In this document: piece after piece, positions 36,697 to 46,765 of the stretch
How positions within the stretch are numbered: position 1 is the stretch's first letter
Layout: each line of letters begins with the position of its first letter
Notes under the pieces: model-generated
The model's database searches: none
What the model was told of the DNA's origin: nothing
The model's input: the letters and a program-made list of their open reading frames with translations, nothing else
Translations under genes and position numbers: made by a program
Source of the DNA: Sporosarcina sp. ANT_H38
GTDB lineage: Bacteria > Bacillota > Bacilli > Bacillales_A > Planococcaceae
DNA length: 64,000 bases
Direction of reading: 5' to 3'
Assembly: GCF_008369195.1 (NCBI RefSeq)
Contig: NZ_VOBC01000001.1
Span: 496,001 to 560,000 of the forward strand

Positions 36697-36884
36697 TTTT
36701 TCATTTCCTCCTCCGAAAAAATCCTCTCAATCGGCATTTCAAACACTCCTGCGATATTCAATGCTAGCAGCAGGGAAGGTGTATAGCTGCCTTTTTCTAG
36801 CGAGCCGATTGTTTGCCTTGTTCCCCCGACTTTTTCGGCAATATTACCTTGTGTCAAATTGAAACGTGCTCTTAATCCCTTCAC
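36693..36884 (-). CDS. XRE-family helix-turn-helix regulator, start uncertain
   Basis: The product is about 63 residues, a single helix-turn-helix: KGLRARFNLTQGNIAEKVGG then TRQTIGSLEKGSYTPSLLLA. It is the YvaO-like mini-repressor type usually paired with small membrane proteins. The expected start (Met-x-Asn-Arg-Val) would lie just upstream, but no ATG, GTG or TTG is there; GTG 36884 is the first usable codon and AGGAGG is about twenty bases away. The start codon may have been lost. The stop overlaps the next gene start, showing translational coupling. Confidence 0.75.
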   Translation of the reverse strand: MKGLRARFNLTQGNIAEKVGGTRQTIGSLEKGSYTPSLLLALNIAGVFEMPIERIFSEEEMKK

Positions 36885-37087
36885 GCGGTTTGTGGGAAAA
36901 TGGATTCCTCCTTGCTGTATGTTAAGTAGTGTGTATAAAAATGATATTCTTATTGCAAAGCAAACTATAGAATTAGAAGACTGGGCTTTACATGATATCG
37001 ACCTAAATTGTCACTTATGCCCTTAGCTATGGACTCGTTAAAGTGGTATACTAAAAACATTCAATTGAAATTGGAGGAACTATAGTT

Positions 37088-37915
37088 ATGCAATGGAGAA
37101 ATTTATATCGCGGATTCTTTATGGGGATTAGCGATCTTATACCTGGAGTGAGCGGGGGAACGATTGCGTTCATATTAGGAATTTATGATGAATTATTAGC
37201 GTCGATTAGCGGGATTTTTAGCCGTAATTGGAAAAAACACATTGGGTTTTTATTGCCTTTAGGTATTGGAATCGGTGCTACCCTTTTACTGTTCAGTAGG
37301 GTAATTGAATATTTACTAAAGTATCATACCGCACCTACCCAGTATTTCTTTATGGGTCTAGTCATCGGTGTGCTACCCTTTATTTCGAGGCAAGCCGATG
37401 TGAAAAGAAATTTCACTTGGAAACACTTCATGATTATTTTACTAGTTGGAGCAGCACTCGCTTCTCTAGCATTCATAAAACCACAAGATACGACGGTTAT
37501 TACTTCATTGACTGCTTCCAATGCGATTGGGCTCTTTTTCGCTGGTTGGGCGGGAAGCATGGCGATGTTATTGCCTGGTATTAGCGGTTCATTCATTTTG
37601 CTGATTTTAGGTGTCTATTCGACAGCAATCGGTGCATTATCGAACTTTAATTTGCCGATTATTGCCGTTATTGGTGCGGGAGTCATTGTCGGATTCATCG
37701 TCAGCAGTAAAGCAATCAGTTATTTGTTGAAATACTTTACGTACATCACTTTCGCCATAATAATCGGACTGATTATCGGTTCGTTATTCGTCATCTACCC
37801 GGGAATTCCTGAAAGTGGAACGCCGTTTGTTATGAGTGTTATTGCTTTCTTTACAGGTCTTGTCGTTGCAAATATGTTCAGTTCACCGAACAAAGCATCA
37901 ATCATAAACAATTAG
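37088..37915 (+). CDS. popT: DUF368 undecaprenyl-phosphate translocase (PopT family)
   Basis: The 275-residue membrane protein has about eight helices and the DUF368 signature DLIPGVSGGTIAFILGIYDE at the N-terminus, repeated in the second half as MLLPGISGSFILLILGVYS. The two-fold repeat is typical of this family, which returns the lipid carrier undecaprenyl phosphate across the membrane for cell-wall synthesis. The ATG at 37088 follows TTGGAGG. It is a single gene with a strong terminator. Family identity is firm; the gene name rests on the published DUF368 link. Confidence 0.88.
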   Translation: MQWRNLYRGFFMGISDLIPGVSGGTIAFILGIYDELLASISGIFSRNWKKHIGFLLPLGIGIGATLLLFSRVIEYLLKYHTAPTQYFFMGLVIGVLPFISRQADVKRNFTWKHFMIILLVGAALASLAFIKPQDTTVITSLTASNAIGLFFAGWAGSMAMLLPGISGSFILLILGVYSTAIGALSNFNLPIIAVIGAGVIVGFIVSSKAISYLLKYFTYITFAIIIGLIIGSLFVIYPGIPESGTPFVMSVIAFFTGLVVANMFSSPNKASIINN

Positions 37916-37916
37916 T

Positions 37917-37968
37917 AAAAAGTGCCGCGTCAGAAACGGATTGAATCGTTTCTGGACGCGGCACTTTT
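37917..37968 (+). terminator. Terminator of the DUF368 gene
   Basis: GTGCCGCGTC-GAAACG pairs with CGTTTC-GACGCGGCAC around GATTGAAT, followed by TTTT. It starts within three bases of the stop codon. Confidence 0.9.
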
Positions 37969-37979
37969 CGCATTGTTCA

Positions 37980-38008
37980 GCATTATAATTCCCCCCGATG
38001 CATACTAT
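37980..38008 (+). promoter_or_regulatory. Candidate sigma-E promoter of prkA
   Basis: CATACTAT at 38001-38008 is close to the sigma-E -10 consensus CATACAAT, with an A+T-rich CATTATA about 13 bases upstream as a possible -35. prkA is a mother-cell (sigma-E) gene in Bacillus subtilis. The -35 match is weak. Confidence 0.5.
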
Positions 38009-38041
38009 GGATAAAACCATGCCCTGACTGGAGGGAAATTG

Positions 38042-39937
38042 ATGGATATCTTAAACAAAGTAAGACGCTACCGAGAAGAAGAAAACAGGCTTAAGTGGGA
38101 AGGTACGTTTGCTGAGTATTTGGCCATTGTGAAGGAAAGAAAAGAAGTCGCACAAACTGCACATTCTCGTGTATACAATATGATTAAAAGTTCTGGTTTA
38201 GTGGAGAAAGATGGTAACAAGCTCTATCAGTTTTTCGGAAATGAGATTTTTGGACTTGAAGAGTCAATTGAAAGACTTGTGGAAGAATACTTTCACCCCG
38301 CAGCTAAAAGACTAGAAGTTCGTAAACGGATTCTGTTATTGATGGGTCCCGTAAGCGGCGGTAAATCCACGATTGTGACTTTGTTGAAACGTGGACTTGA
38401 GAGCTATTCTAAAACAGATGAAGGCGCGGTTTACGCCATTAAAGGCTGTCCTATGCATGAAGATCCGCTGCATTTAATTCCGAGTCATTTGCGCAAAGAT
38501 TTCTTAGAGAGTTATGGAATTCGTATTGAAGGCAGTTTGTCGCCGTTGAATACAATGCGGCTTGAACAAGAATACGATGGTGAAATTGAAAACGTACTTG
38601 TGGAACGAATCTTTTTCTCCGAAGACAAACGAGTAGGTATCGGGACATTTACACCTTCCGATCCAAAATCACAGGATATTGCCGATTTAACAGGGAGTAT
38701 AGACTTTTCGACAATTGCTGAATTCGGTTCCGAATCGGATCCGCGTGCTTATCGCTTCGATGGAGAGTTGAATAAAGCGAATCGGGGAATGATGGAATTT
38801 CAGGAAATGTTGAAACTCGATGAGAAATTTCTTTGGCATTTACTATCGTTAACACAGGAAGGCAACTTTAAAGCTGGTAGGTTCGCGCTGATTAGTGCAG
38901 ACGAGTTGATTGTCGCGCATACCAACGAAACAGAGTACCGATCTTTTATTTCCAATAAAAAGAATGAGGCCCTTCACTCGAGAATTATTGTGATGCCGAT
39001 TCCTTATAATCTAAAAGTTAGTCAGGAAGAATGTATTTACGAAAAAATGATTAAAGAAAGTGATATGATACATGTCCATATTGCTCCTCATGCCTTAAAA
39101 GTGGCTGCGATTTTTTCAGTTTTGACACGGTTGGAAGACTCAAAGAAACAAGGAATTGATGTTGTAAAGAAAATGCGTCTCTATGACGGGGAAAGTGTAG
39201 AAGGATTTAACCAGATGGATGTGGAGGAATTGAAGAAGGAATTTCCGAATGAAGGGATGAATGGAATTGATCCGCGTTATGTCATCAATCGTATTTCATC
39301 GGCTATCATTCGAAAAGAAGTTTCTTCTATCAACGCACTTGATGTGTTACGGTCCCTAAAGGATGGGTTAGATCAGCATGCTTCCATTTCACCAGCAGAT
39401 CGCGAAAAGTATATGAACTATATTGCAATCGCAAGAAAAGAATTTGATGAGATTGCAAAGAAAGAAGTTCAAAAGGCATTCGTCTATTCGTATGAAGAGT
39501 CCGCAATTTCGATGATGGATAATTATCTTGATAATGTAGAGGCATTTTGCAATAAAAATAAATTGAGGGACTTCTTAACGGGTGAGGAAATGAATCCGGA
39601 TGAGAAACTCATGCGCTCCATTGAAGAGCAAATTGGTATTTCGGAAAATGCAAAAAAGGCGTTTCGAGAGGAAATTCTCATTCGGCTTTCCGCTTATGCA
39701 AGGAAAGGAAAGCGTTTCGACTACAATTCTCATGAACGTTTGAGAGAAGCCATCCAAAAGAAACTATTTTCAGATTTAAAAGATGTTGTGAAGATCACGA
39801 CTTCATCCAAAACACCAGATGAATCACATCTTAAAAAGGTTAACGAAGTTATTGCGAGACTTATCGATGAGTATGGCTATAACTCAATTTCGGCAAATGA
39901 ATTATTGCGCTACGTTGGAAGTCTGCTTAATCGATAA
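38042..39937 (+). CDS. prkA: PrkA family serine protein kinase / AAA+ protein
   Basis: PrkA acts in the mother cell during sporulation and is variously described as a kinase or an AAA+ Lon-like protein. The 631-residue product has the same length as the Bacillus protein. It starts MDILNKVRRYREEENRLKWE, has a Walker A in GPVSGGKSTIV near residue 105, and ends in the helical PrkA C-terminal domain. The ATG at 38042 lies eight bases after GGAGGGA. The next genes, yhbH and spoVR, form the conserved PrkA-YhbH-SpoVR set (YeaG-YeaH-YcgB in enteric bacteria). Confidence 0.96.
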   Translation: MDILNKVRRYREEENRLKWEGTFAEYLAIVKERKEVAQTAHSRVYNMIKSSGLVEKDGNKLYQFFGNEIFGLEESIERLVEEYFHPAAKRLEVRKRILLLMGPVSGGKSTIVTLLKRGLESYSKTDEGAVYAIKGCPMHEDPLHLIPSHLRKDFLESYGIRIEGSLSPLNTMRLEQEYDGEIENVLVERIFFSEDKRVGIGTFTPSDPKSQDIADLTGSIDFSTIAEFGSESDPRAYRFDGELNKANRGMMEFQEMLKLDEKFLWHLLSLTQEGNFKAGRFALISADELIVAHTNETEYRSFISNKKNEALHSRIIVMPIPYNLKVSQEECIYEKMIKESDMIHVHIAPHALKVAAIFSVLTRLEDSKKQGIDVVKKMRLYDGESVEGFNQMDVEELKKEFPNEGMNGIDPRYVINRISSAIIRKEVSSINALDVLRSLKDGLDQHASISPADREKYMNYIAIARKEFDEIAKKEVQKAFVYSYEESAISMMDNYLDNVEAFCNKNKLRDFLTGEEMNPDEKLMRSIEEQIGISENAKKAFREEILIRLSAYARKGKRFDYNSHERLREAIQKKLFSDLKDVVKITTSSKTPDESHLKKVNEVIARLIDEYGYNSISANELLRYVGSLLNR

Positions 39938-39954
39938 ATGCTTGAAGAAGAAAG

Positions 39955-39989
39955 AACAAGACTGATGAAGCATTAGTCTTGTTTTTTTT
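39955..39989 (+). terminator. Terminator between prkA and yhbH
   Basis: AACAAGACT pairs perfectly with AGTCTTGTT and is followed by eight T. It means yhbH-spoVR probably has its own promoter; a sigma-E-like -10, CATACATT, lies at 40002-40009. Confidence 0.85.
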
Positions 39990-40034
39990 CAAAAATCCAA
40001 ACATACATTGGATAAAAGATGGGTGTGGATGAAA

Positions 40035-41201
40035 ATGAATGAAAAAGACAACGAACATTTTGCTATCTCACAGGAAAACTGGTCCCTCCACCGTAAGGGC
40101 CATCAAGATCAGCAACGTCATTTAGATAAAGTAAAAGAAGCAATTCAGAATAACTTGCCTGATTTAATCAGCGAGGAGAGTATTATCTTATCAAAAGGTA
40201 AGGACGTTATTAAAATCCCTATACGTTCGCTCGATGAATATAAAATTCGCTACAATCATGACAAGTCAAAACATGTCGGGCAAGGCAATGGTGACAGTCA
40301 GGTTGGTGATGTCGTCGCAAAAGATGGATCACAGGGGAAAAGTGCTGCTGGGACAGGAAAACAAGCTGGGGATCAAGCGGGGCAAGATTATTATGAGGCG
40401 GAGGTGTCGATTGCAGAATTAGAAGATGCCTTGTTTAAAGAAATGGAATTACCAGATTTGGAACAAAAAGAACAAGCTGAAAATACAGCTGAAAAAATAG
40501 AGTTTAATGATATTCGTAAAAAAGGACTTATCGGAAATATTGATAAAAAAAGAACGATTTTAACAGCTATTAAAAGGAATGCAATAAAAGGAAAAGCTGA
40601 AATTGCGCCATTTCACAATGACGACTTACGTTTTAAAACGTGGGATGATGTGAAAAAACCAGAATCCAAAGCAGTTGTACTTGCAATGATGGATACAAGT
40701 GCATCAATGGGGAATTTTGAAAAAATGATGGCAAGAAGTTTTTTCTTCTGGATGGCAAACTTTTTGCGAACAAAATATGAAACAGTTGAATTTGAATTTA
40801 TTGCGCATCATACAGAAGCAAAAGTGGTGACCGAAGAAGACTTTTTCTCTAAAGGAGAAAGTGGAGGTACGATTTGTTCATCTGCCTATTTAAAAGCACT
40901 TGAGCTAATTGAGGAAAAATACAATCCTACACGCTATAATATCTATCCATTTCACTTTTCTGATGGTGAAAATATGTCATCCGATAATGACAAATGCATA
41001 AAGCTTGTTGAAGAAATTATGGCTGTTTCAAATATGTTTGGTTACGGTGAGGTCAACGCATATAACCGTTTTTCAACAATGATGTCCTCGTTTAAAAAAA
41101 TCGATGACCCTAAATTCCGTCATTATATATTGAAGGATAAAAGAGATGTCTACTTTGCGCTTAAAAGCTTTTTTCATAAAAACTCGGAGGGGTTCGATTG
41201 A
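40035..41201 (+). CDS. yhbH: YhbH family sporulation protein (DUF444)
   Basis: The 388-residue product belongs to the DUF444/YeaH family. It starts with [19 protein letters not shown], has a glycine-rich linker ([20 protein letters not shown]), and a von Willebrand-like domain with the metal-site motif MMDTSASMG near residue 220. It works with PrkA and SpoVR in sporulation or stress survival, by an unclear mechanism. ATG 40035 lies six bases after GGTGTGG; ATG 40029 is immediately next to that site. The 3' end overlaps spoVR by four bases. Confidence 0.94.
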   Translation: MNEKDNEHFAISQENWSLHRKGHQDQQRHLDKVKEAIQNNLPDLISEESIILSKGKDVIKIPIRSLDEYKIRYNHDKSKHVGQGNGDSQVGDVVAKDGSQGKSAAGTGKQAGDQAGQDYYEAEVSIAELEDALFKEMELPDLEQKEQAENTAEKIEFNDIRKKGLIGNIDKKRTILTAIKRNAIKGKAEIAPFHNDDLRFKTWDDVKKPESKAVVLAMMDTSASMGNFEKMMARSFFFWMANFLRTKYETVEFEFIAHHTEAKVVTEEDFFSKGESGGTICSSAYLKALELIEEKYNPTRYNIYPFHFSDGENMSSDNDKCIKLVEEIMAVSNMFGYGEVNAYNRFSTMMSSFKKIDDPKFRHYILKDKRDVYFALKSFFHKNSEGFD

Positions 41202-42607
41202 CGGAAATAAAAGCGCTTCATCGTGCGATTGACGATATCACAGAAATCGCAACTGGCTTTGGTCTCGATTTTTATCCCATGCGGTATGAAATTTGCCCAG
41301 CTGATATAATTTATACATTTGGGGCGTATGGGATGCCGACGCGTTTTACTCATTGGAGTTTCGGAAAGCAATTTCATAAAATGAAGCTTCAATATGATCT
41401 TGGGTTGAGTCAGATATACGAGCTTGTCATTAATTCAAATCCTTGTTATGCGTTTTTGTTGGATACGAACAGTCTTATTCAAAATAAACTTATTGTTGCC
41501 CATGTTCTTGCCCATTGCGACTTTTTCAAAAATAATGTTCGGTTCTCTAATACGAGAAAGGACATGGTAGAGAGTATGACAGCAACGGCCGAGCGAATTG
41601 CAAATTATGAGATGATTCATGGTAAAGATGAGGTAGAGCGTTTTTTAGATGCTGTATTAGCCATTCAAGAGCATATAGATCCTTCAATACTCAGGCATCA
41701 ACGTCCAGCAAGTAACGTGAATGAGGAAAGTGTTGAGGAAGAAGTTATACGAAAAACGCCTTACGATGATTTATGGAATTTGGATCGAAAAGCGGCAGAG
41801 AAGAAAGTAATAACACCGAAAGGCAAGAAAGTACCTCCAAATCAGGAAAAAGATATTTTGCTATTTATTTTAGAATATAGTCGTGAACTAGAAGAGTGGC
41901 AACGTGATATATTAACGATGATGCGTGAGGAAATGCTCTACTTTTGGCCACAGCTTGAAACGAAAATTATGAATGAGGGTTGGGCTTCTTTTTGGCATCA
42001 ACGCATTTTGAGGGAAATGGATTTAACGTCAGATGAAACAATTGAATTTGCTACATTGAATGCGAATGTTATCCAACCTTCGAAAACCTCAATCAATCCC
42101 TATTATCTCGGATTAAAAATCTATGAGGATATTGAAAAAAGATACAACAATCCGACCGAGAAAATGAGAAGGCTAGGAGTACAGCCTAATACTGGTATAG
42201 ATAAAATATTTGAAGTGAGAGAAATTGAATCGGACATATCGTTTATTCGTAACTATGTCACCAAGGAATTGGTTCAGCAGGAAGATTTATATCTCTTTGA
42301 AAAGAAAGGCAGCAACTATCAAATTACCACTAAAGATTATGAAAATGTAAGAAATCAACTAGTCTCCATGCGCGTAAACGGTGGTTTTCCCTATATTGTA
42401 GTTGAAAACGGGGATTACTTGCGAAATGGAGAACTGTATTTAGTGCATAAATATGAAGGAACAGAACTGGATTTGAAGTATTTAGAAAGTGTTCTACCTT
42501 ATATTTATCAATTATGGGGACGGATTGTCCATCTTGAAACGTATGTAGAAAATTTACAAGTTGTTTATTCGTTTGATCGGAATAAGGTGTATCGCCGTTA
42601 TGTGTAG
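41198..42607 (+). CDS. spoVR: Stage V sporulation protein R
   Basis: SpoVR is needed for normal spore cortex formation in Bacillus. The 469-residue product equals the usual length, with the typical N-terminal segment [34 protein letters not shown], and a large helical domain ([12 protein letters not shown]) related to thermolysin-fold metal proteins. It starts at TTG 41198, overlapping the yhbH stop and preceded by GGAGGGG, so translation is coupled. The terminator at 42679 ends the set. Confidence 0.95.
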   Translation: MTEIKALHRAIDDITEIATGFGLDFYPMRYEICPADIIYTFGAYGMPTRFTHWSFGKQFHKMKLQYDLGLSQIYELVINSNPCYAFLLDTNSLIQNKLIVAHVLAHCDFFKNNVRFSNTRKDMVESMTATAERIANYEMIHGKDEVERFLDAVLAIQEHIDPSILRHQRPASNVNEESVEEEVIRKTPYDDLWNLDRKAAEKKVITPKGKKVPPNQEKDILLFILEYSRELEEWQRDILTMMREEMLYFWPQLETKIMNEGWASFWHQRILREMDLTSDETIEFATLNANVIQPSKTSINPYYLGLKIYEDIEKRYNNPTEKMRRLGVQPNTGIDKIFEVREIESDISFIRNYVTKELVQQEDLYLFEKKGSNYQITTKDYENVRNQLVSMRVNGGFPYIVVENGDYLRNGELYLVHKYEGTELDLKYLESVLPYIYQLWGRIVHLETYVENLQVVYSFDRNKVYRRYV

Positions 42608-42678
42608 GTGACTGTACTCTAAATGATACCTAAACAATGTGGCAATTATGTGATTTTAAATGTTGCAATAAATAGCAT

Positions 42679-42717
42679 ATATCCCGCAATCGGATTTTCG
42701 ATTGTGGGATATTTTGT
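42679..42717 (+). terminator. Terminator of yhbH-spoVR
   Basis: ATATCCCGCAATCG pairs with CGATTGTGGGATAT around GATTTT and is followed by TTTTG. It lies about 70 bases after the spoVR stop. Confidence 0.85.
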
Positions 42718-42896
42718 TATAATGAAAAAGAGGTTATTACGCAAATCTTGAAGAACATCTTTGGATGAATGAAAACATAGAATTACCCGTTTTATTAATA
42801 CAGAAAATATTATTCTGAAGATTGTGATATTATTTAGTAAATATGTTAGAATAACAGTTAGAATTATATTTGGTTCAAAAACGGGGAGGGATATAG

Positions 42897-44723
42897 ATGC
42901 CGAATTCTTGTGTATTGCATGAAGATAAGGGTCTGATGACTGGAAATGCATATGTTGAAAAACTTATTTTCAGTTTGACAAAAAGTGGAGTAATTCTGAA
43001 TGCAAGTAGAGATTTTTGTACTATTTCGGTGGAAAAAATCCCTTCTATAATTGGTACGTCAATCTATGAATTTGTTCATGAAGATGATCGCCCGTTGTTC
43101 ATCGAACGAATCAATGAATCCTATGGTGCAAGTTTGATTCCGTTTACTTTCAGATTCACTAAAAGCAAATGGAGCTTTTTGCCGTTTTATGTGAATATGT
43201 GCAGTTGGATTTCACATAACGAAGTACATATACAAGCAATTCCAATTTTTGAAACGTCCGCCTATACATCTGTTGAACGTGCGTTAATTGATAAAGAAAT
43301 TACGGTATTTGACATTACGGATGGTGCTGCAATCAATTATACTTTTGACGGAACTGTTACTGGCGTTAACGACGCTTATGTTGAGTTGTTTGGATGGACA
43401 AAAGAAGAGCTAGAAGGGAAGGAAGCTTCGATAATTCCTGATTTTCTTTTGTACGAATTTATAGAAATTAAGGAGCGACTAGAGAATGGTGAAAAAGTAG
43501 TCCAATTGAACACTGTACGAATAACGAAAAATGGACTAATGCTTCCAGTTAATATCAAGGTTTTGGCAGATTATGATGACGATGGAATGGTTCGGAGCGT
43601 TTTCGCACTTTTGAGAAAGCTTGAGGAAACACTTGAAATGAAAGCGTTTGTCGAAAAGCAATTGGGTAATATTTTGCAACAGGAAGTATTAATAAAGGAT
43701 ATTACGAGAAATTCGGAATTTGGAATTTGTCAATTTGATGTTGAAAAGGGGATGTACCTCTACGTAAGTCCTGGAATAGAACGACTTATCGGTATTCCAG
43801 TTTTAGACTTAATGAAAGATCCTGCACTGTTTGTCTCAACATGTCATCCAGATGATAAAATAGAATTGTTTCGTTTTTATGAAGAGTTATCTAAAGAAAC
43901 GACCGAAATTGAGTATCGCGTGGTAAATAAGGATGAAAAAATTTGCTGGATTCGAACAAAGATTACCCCTGTTATTGATGGAGTGGGAGAAGTAATGAGG
44001 TATGTTTCAATTACACAGGATATTTCTAAACTAAAAATGCAAGATGAGCTTCTTAGAAAGTGGGACATGCTTCACATTGTTGGACAATTATCTGCAAGCT
44101 TTGCTCATCAAGTAAGAAATCCATTAACAACTATAAAAGGGTTCATTCAATTACTTCCAATGGGTCCAGAAAATACGTTTGGTTCGATTATGACAGAAGA
44201 GCTTAGTAAAATTGAATTGATAATAGAAGAATTTCTTCAACTTGCAAAACCGAGTAACGGAACGGGGTTCACAACTACATCCATATATAACGAAATAACT
44301 CGAACCATTGCATTGATGGAAAAAGAAGCAATGCTGAATAATATATCATTCAATATGAAACTTAATGCTAAAGATCAATTCATACATTGTGAATCAAAGC
44401 AAATCCAGCAAGTGTTCATTAATTTAATGAAAAATTCTATAGATGCAATGCCGAACGGTGGAGTAATAACGATAAGTACAGTAGCTGCGGAAGGTAGAGT
44501 TGTTAAAGTTACCCTCTCAGATACTGGTATTGGAATTCCACCGGAACGTCTCAGTAAACTGGGCGAGCCGTACTATTCACTGAAAGAGAAAGGAACGGGT
44601 CTAGGCCTAATGGTTAGCTATAAAATTATTGAAAACCATCATGGATCTATTCAATTCAAAAGTAAAGAAGGTTTTGGAACTACTGTAGAGATCAGTCTTC
44701 CGATAAGTGTCCCTGCTAGTTGA
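42897..44723 (+). CDS. PAS-domain sensor histidine kinase, sporulation-kinase-like
   Basis: The 608-residue kinase has no membrane segments. Two or three PAS domains are seen (about 20-110; 140-250 with TFDGTVTGVNDAYVELFGWT; 280-385 with YLYVSPGIERLIGIPVLDL). A HisKA domain follows, with the phosphorylated His near residue 404 in FAHQVRNPLTTIKGFIQLL, and an ATPase domain with NLMKNSIDAMPNGG, DTGIGIP and KGTGLGLMVSYKI. This soluble PAS-PAS-PAS layout and the phosphorylation-site sequence resemble KinA/KinE kinases that feed the Spo0F phosphorelay. No response regulator lies next to it, which also fits. ATG 42897 follows GGGGAGGG. Confidence 0.9.
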   Translation: MPNSCVLHEDKGLMTGNAYVEKLIFSLTKSGVILNASRDFCTISVEKIPSIIGTSIYEFVHEDDRPLFIERINESYGASLIPFTFRFTKSKWSFLPFYVNMCSWISHNEVHIQAIPIFETSAYTSVERALIDKEITVFDITDGAAINYTFDGTVTGVNDAYVELFGWTKEELEGKEASIIPDFLLYEFIEIKERLENGEKVVQLNTVRITKNGLMLPVNIKVLADYDDDGMVRSVFALLRKLEETLEMKAFVEKQLGNILQQEVLIKDITRNSEFGICQFDVEKGMYLYVSPGIERLIGIPVLDLMKDPALFVSTCHPDDKIELFRFYEELSKETTEIEYRVVNKDEKICWIRTKITPVIDGVGEVMRYVSITQDISKLKMQDELLRKWDMLHIVGQLSASFAHQVRNPLTTIKGFIQLLPMGPENTFGSIMTEELSKIELIIEEFLQLAKPSNGTGFTTTSIYNEITRTIALMEKEAMLNNISFNMKLNAKDQFIHCESKQIQQVFINLMKNSIDAMPNGGVITISTVAAEGRVVKVTLSDTGIGIPPERLSKLGEPYYSLKEKGTGLGLMVSYKIIENHHGSIQFKSKEGFGTTVEISLPISVPAS

Positions 44724-44780
44724 AACGCTTTTGGTTACCTACAGATCTAACAAGACTGACGGACTTTCATTCCATTATGT

Positions 44781-44814
44781 CGCTTAATCTGATATTCTTA
44801 TATAAGATTAAGCG
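44781..44814 (+). promoter_or_regulatory. 10-bp inverted repeat upstream of recQ
   Basis: CGCTTAATCT and AGATTAAGCG form a perfect inverted repeat around 14 bases. There is no T-run, so it is more likely an operator or mRNA hairpin than a terminator. Confidence 0.4.
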
Positions 44815-44856
44815 AATCGGTGAAGAACGCATGCTTTTGAAAACTAAACCAACAGT

Positions 44857-44883
44857 AAGCACCATTATCCGGTGCTTTTTTCT
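44857..44883 (+). terminator. Terminator between the kinase and recQ
   Basis: AAGCACC-ATTATCC-GGTGCTT is followed by TTTT. It lies just 18 bases before the recQ start, so recQ expression may depend on read-through or attenuation. Confidence 0.7.
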
Positions 44884-44901
44884 TTGATATATAGTTAGGA
44901 G

Positions 44902-46680
44902 ATGGTCCAAATCGAAAAAGCTTTATCGATATTGACAACATATTTCGGATATCCTTCATTCAGAACGGGGCAGGAGCAAGTTATCCGAAGCGTTATGAGC
45001 TATCAGGATACGCTTTGTGTCATGCCGACTGGGGGAGGGAAATCTGTTTGTTATCAGGTGCCCGCACTTGTGATGGAAGGCACTGTTCTTGTTATTTCAC
45101 CCCTTATTTCATTAATGAAAGATCAGGTCGATGCGCTCCATCAGGCAGGAATTCCGGCGGCATACATTAATAGTTCAATGTCATCTGAGGAATATTTTGA
45201 AACGATGGAAAGAGCAGTACTAGGTGAATACCAGCTTCTTTACGTAGCGCCAGAGCGACTGGATTCGCCGTCTTTCAAAAACCAGTTGCGCCGAATGACA
45301 GTTCCGATGGTGGCAATCGATGAGGCGCATTGTATTTCGCAATGGGGACACGATTTCCGCCCAAGTTACCGCAATATAAGCAGTATCGTTTCTTTGTTTG
45401 ATAAAAAACCGGTCCTACTTGCACTCACAGCTACCGCTACACCGGCTGTCCGAGAAGATATTTGCCGACAGCTTGGGATTAGAGAAGACAATACGGTTAT
45501 GACTGGTTTTGAACGGGCAAATCTTACTTTTTCAGTAGTTAAAGGTCAGGACCGTGAGAAATTCGTCAAAGAATATGTCAGGAAAAATGAAGGGGAAGCG
45601 GGTATCATTTACGCTGCCACACGAAAAGCGGTTGATCATGTTCATGATATCCTTCAGAAAAGTGGCGTGTCAGTTGCTAAATACCATGCAGGACTTGGCG
45701 ATATTGAACGCCAGTCTGGACAAGACCGCTTTTTAAATGATGAAGCTTCTGTGATGGTTGCCACGAATGCATTTGGTATGGGAATTGATAAATCTAATAT
45801 CCGTTATGTTATTCATTACCAGATGCCGAAAAATATGGAAAGTTATTATCAGGAGGCAGGACGTGCGGGAAGGGACGGGCTAGACAGTGCTTGTACTGTG
45901 CTCTTTTCATCACAGGACGTCCAGACGCAACGTTTTCTAATTGATCAATCACAAGACCCGAATAGAATTCCAGCAGAGCTTGAAAAATTACAGTCGATGA
46001 TTGACTACTGCCATACGGAAACATGCCTTCAGAAATTCATTATTTTGTATTTCGGAGAGACAGATGTGAAGAACTGTGGCCGCTGTGCAAATTGTACAGA
46101 CACACGTGAAAGTACGGATGTGACTGAAGACGTTCAAAAAGTATTGTCATGCGTTATTCGAATGGGACAACGATTCGGCAAGGCAATGATTGCACAAGTA
46201 TTAACAGGATCCAGAAATAAAAAAGTGATTGAATTTGGATTCGATAAATTAACGACATATGGTTTAATGAAAGGGCGCAGTGCCAAAGATATTTCCGATT
46301 TCATCGAATTCATTATTTCGGAAAGTTATCTTGGTGTAGAAAATGGCCAATTTCCAACCATTTACGTTAGTGAACAGGGGAAAGACGTACTGACCGGCAA
46401 AGTGGTTGTCAATCGAAAAGTGACTGTTATAACAATGCAAGTTGCAAATGATGATCCGCTATTCGACCAGCTTCGTGCACTGCGTATGAAACTTGCTCAA
46501 GAAGCCGGTGTACCACCGTTCGTCGTATTTTCAGATAAAACGTTACGTGATATAGCAGCAAGAATGCCAGTTACAAATGATGATTTCCTCGAAGTAAGTG
46601 GTGTCGGTCTTGCGAAGTTGGAAAGATATGGGGAACCGTTTATGGAAGAAATTAAGAACTTCCAGACGCAAAACGTTTGA
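44902..46680 (+). CDS. recQ: ATP-dependent DNA helicase RecQ
   Basis: This 3'-5' DNA helicase works in recombination and fork repair. The 592-residue product has Walker A TGGGKSVCYQ (about 46), the DEAH box in IDEAHCISQWGHDFRPSY (about 141), the arginine finger in YYQEAGRAGRDG, the zinc-binding RQC cysteines (CLQKF...NCGRCANCTD), and a C-terminal HRDC domain (LFDQLRALRMKLAQE). The only available start is ATG 44902, with TTAGGAG immediately before it, an unusually short spacing. A strong terminator follows. Confidence 0.95.
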   Translation: MVQIEKALSILTTYFGYPSFRTGQEQVIRSVMSYQDTLCVMPTGGGKSVCYQVPALVMEGTVLVISPLISLMKDQVDALHQAGIPAAYINSSMSSEEYFETMERAVLGEYQLLYVAPERLDSPSFKNQLRRMTVPMVAIDEAHCISQWGHDFRPSYRNISSIVSLFDKKPVLLALTATATPAVREDICRQLGIREDNTVMTGFERANLTFSVVKGQDREKFVKEYVRKNEGEAGIIYAATRKAVDHVHDILQKSGVSVAKYHAGLGDIERQSGQDRFLNDEASVMVATNAFGMGIDKSNIRYVIHYQMPKNMESYYQEAGRAGRDGLDSACTVLFSSQDVQTQRFLIDQSQDPNRIPAELEKLQSMIDYCHTETCLQKFIILYFGETDVKNCGRCANCTDTRESTDVTEDVQKVLSCVIRMGQRFGKAMIAQVLTGSRNKKVIEFGFDKLTTYGLMKGRSAKDISDFIEFIISESYLGVENGQFPTIYVSEQGKDVLTGKVVVNRKVTVITMQVANDDPLFDQLRALRMKLAQEAGVPPFVVFSDKTLRDIAARMPVTNDDFLEVSGVGLAKLERYGEPFMEEIKNFQTQNV

Positions 46681-46697
46681 TATTAATGTGAATAAAA

Positions 46698-46738
46698 GAG
46701 GCAGGTACTATCTCAAATCGAGATGGTGCCTGCCTCTT
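46698..46738 (+). terminator. Terminator between recQ and the convergent queuosine genes
   Basis: A 17-pair stem starting GAGGCAGGTAC and ending GTGCCTGCCTC (two G-U pairs) is followed by TTCTT. It sits between convergent genes and could act for both. Confidence 0.8.
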
Positions 46739-46765
46739 CTTAATGAAGGATAATACATTGCAGCT

